Under the pieces are notes generated by a model. It ran no database searches and was not told where the DNA came from. It saw only the letters and a list, made by a program, of their open reading frames with translations. A stretch of DNA of 64,000 bases from Rhizobium sp. AAP43 (GTDB lineage Bacteria; Pseudomonadota; Alphaproteobacteria; Rhizobiales; Rhizobiaceae), in the NCBI RefSeq assembly GCF_001296045.1, contig NZ_LJHS01000002.1, positions 244,804 through 308,803 on the forward strand. Direction: 5' to 3'. Positions 63,989 through 64,000 of this stretch are shown piece after piece (within the stretch, counting starts at the first letter, position 1; every line of letters begins with the position of its first letter). The position numbers were made by a program, and so were the translations under genes.

Positions 63989-64000
63989 GAATAAGTGAAC

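Overview
The window reads as chromosomal DNA of a GC-rich alphaproteobacterium, most likely Rhizobiaceae (Rhizobium/Agrobacterium group). The support is: an Irr-type iron box in front of an MbfA-like ferritin/VIT iron exporter; the AsnO/N-acetylglutaminylglutamine synthetase osmolyte pair; BA14K and BTLCP family proteins; a PhoQ/FeuQ-like two-component system; betaine or stachydrine demethylation genes; and the rpmI-rplT-pheS-pheT order. Genes are dense, sit on both strands in short operons, and show no insertion sequence, prophage, rRNA or CRISPR array.

Layout. 0-4.4 kb: aldo/keto reductase (cut by the left edge), AraC regulator divergent from a DMT exporter, RsgA, a 53-aa protein. 4.4-13.9 kb (minus strand): the translation block infC // rpmI-rplT-kinase-like-pheS-pheT. 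Between infC and rpmI lie about 3.3 kb holding two secreted, extremely Asp-rich proteins (one PepSY-like) and an OmpR-type response regulator/histidine kinase. This is the best candidate in the window for a little-described system. 13.9-24.3 kb: alpha/beta hydrolase, BTLCP cysteine peptidase with a CtrA-like palindrome, MFS transporter, MbfA and a group III truncated haemoglobin around an Irr box, an orphan TRAP binding protein, HxlR-SCP2 regulator with a methyltransferase, acetylpolyamine deacetylase, a small Cys-rich secreted protein, GNAT, XRE-cupin. 24.3-34.3 kb: MOSC protein, FAD-dependent oxidoreductase, DUF2171, SnoaL, GNAT plus nitrilase pair, LepA, NmrA/HxlR pair, HxlR/monooxygenase pair with a palindromic operator, CcdAB, YegP.

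34.6-46.5 kb: a translationally coupled vanadium-haloperoxidase and CRTAC1/UnbV protein, LysE, glutamine amidotransferase, DoxX, SelW-like, BA14K, tRNA-Leu(CAG), small proteins, NlpC/P60, MarR, M17 aminopeptidase, TadD-like lipoprotein, YigZ. 46.7-57.5 kb: an FtsK-type translocase without visible membrane helices, glutathionyl-hydroquinone reductase, the NAGGN operon, PepSY membrane protein with a Crp-type regulator. 57.6-63.9 kb: a quaternary-amine demethylation block (LysR, Rieske oxygenase, its reductase, Fe-S flavoprotein, TetR) with a palindrome in each divergent control region.

How genes work together: PepSY-like protein, regulator and kinase are packed with 3-nt spacing and 4-nt overlap, and an 11-bp-period direct repeat lies upstream of the first Asp-rich gene, which suggests an autoregulated periplasmic sensing circuit. 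The demethylation block looks like a complete route from a betaine-type compound through a monooxygenase pair and a secondary-amine demethylase. Start codons were chosen by Shine-Dalgarno spacing and domain ends, so many differ from the longest open frame; notable non-ATG starts are infC (ATT), ngs (GTG), rsgA (TTG) and lysE-like (TTG). All function calls come from reading motifs and recalled family patterns; no search was run.
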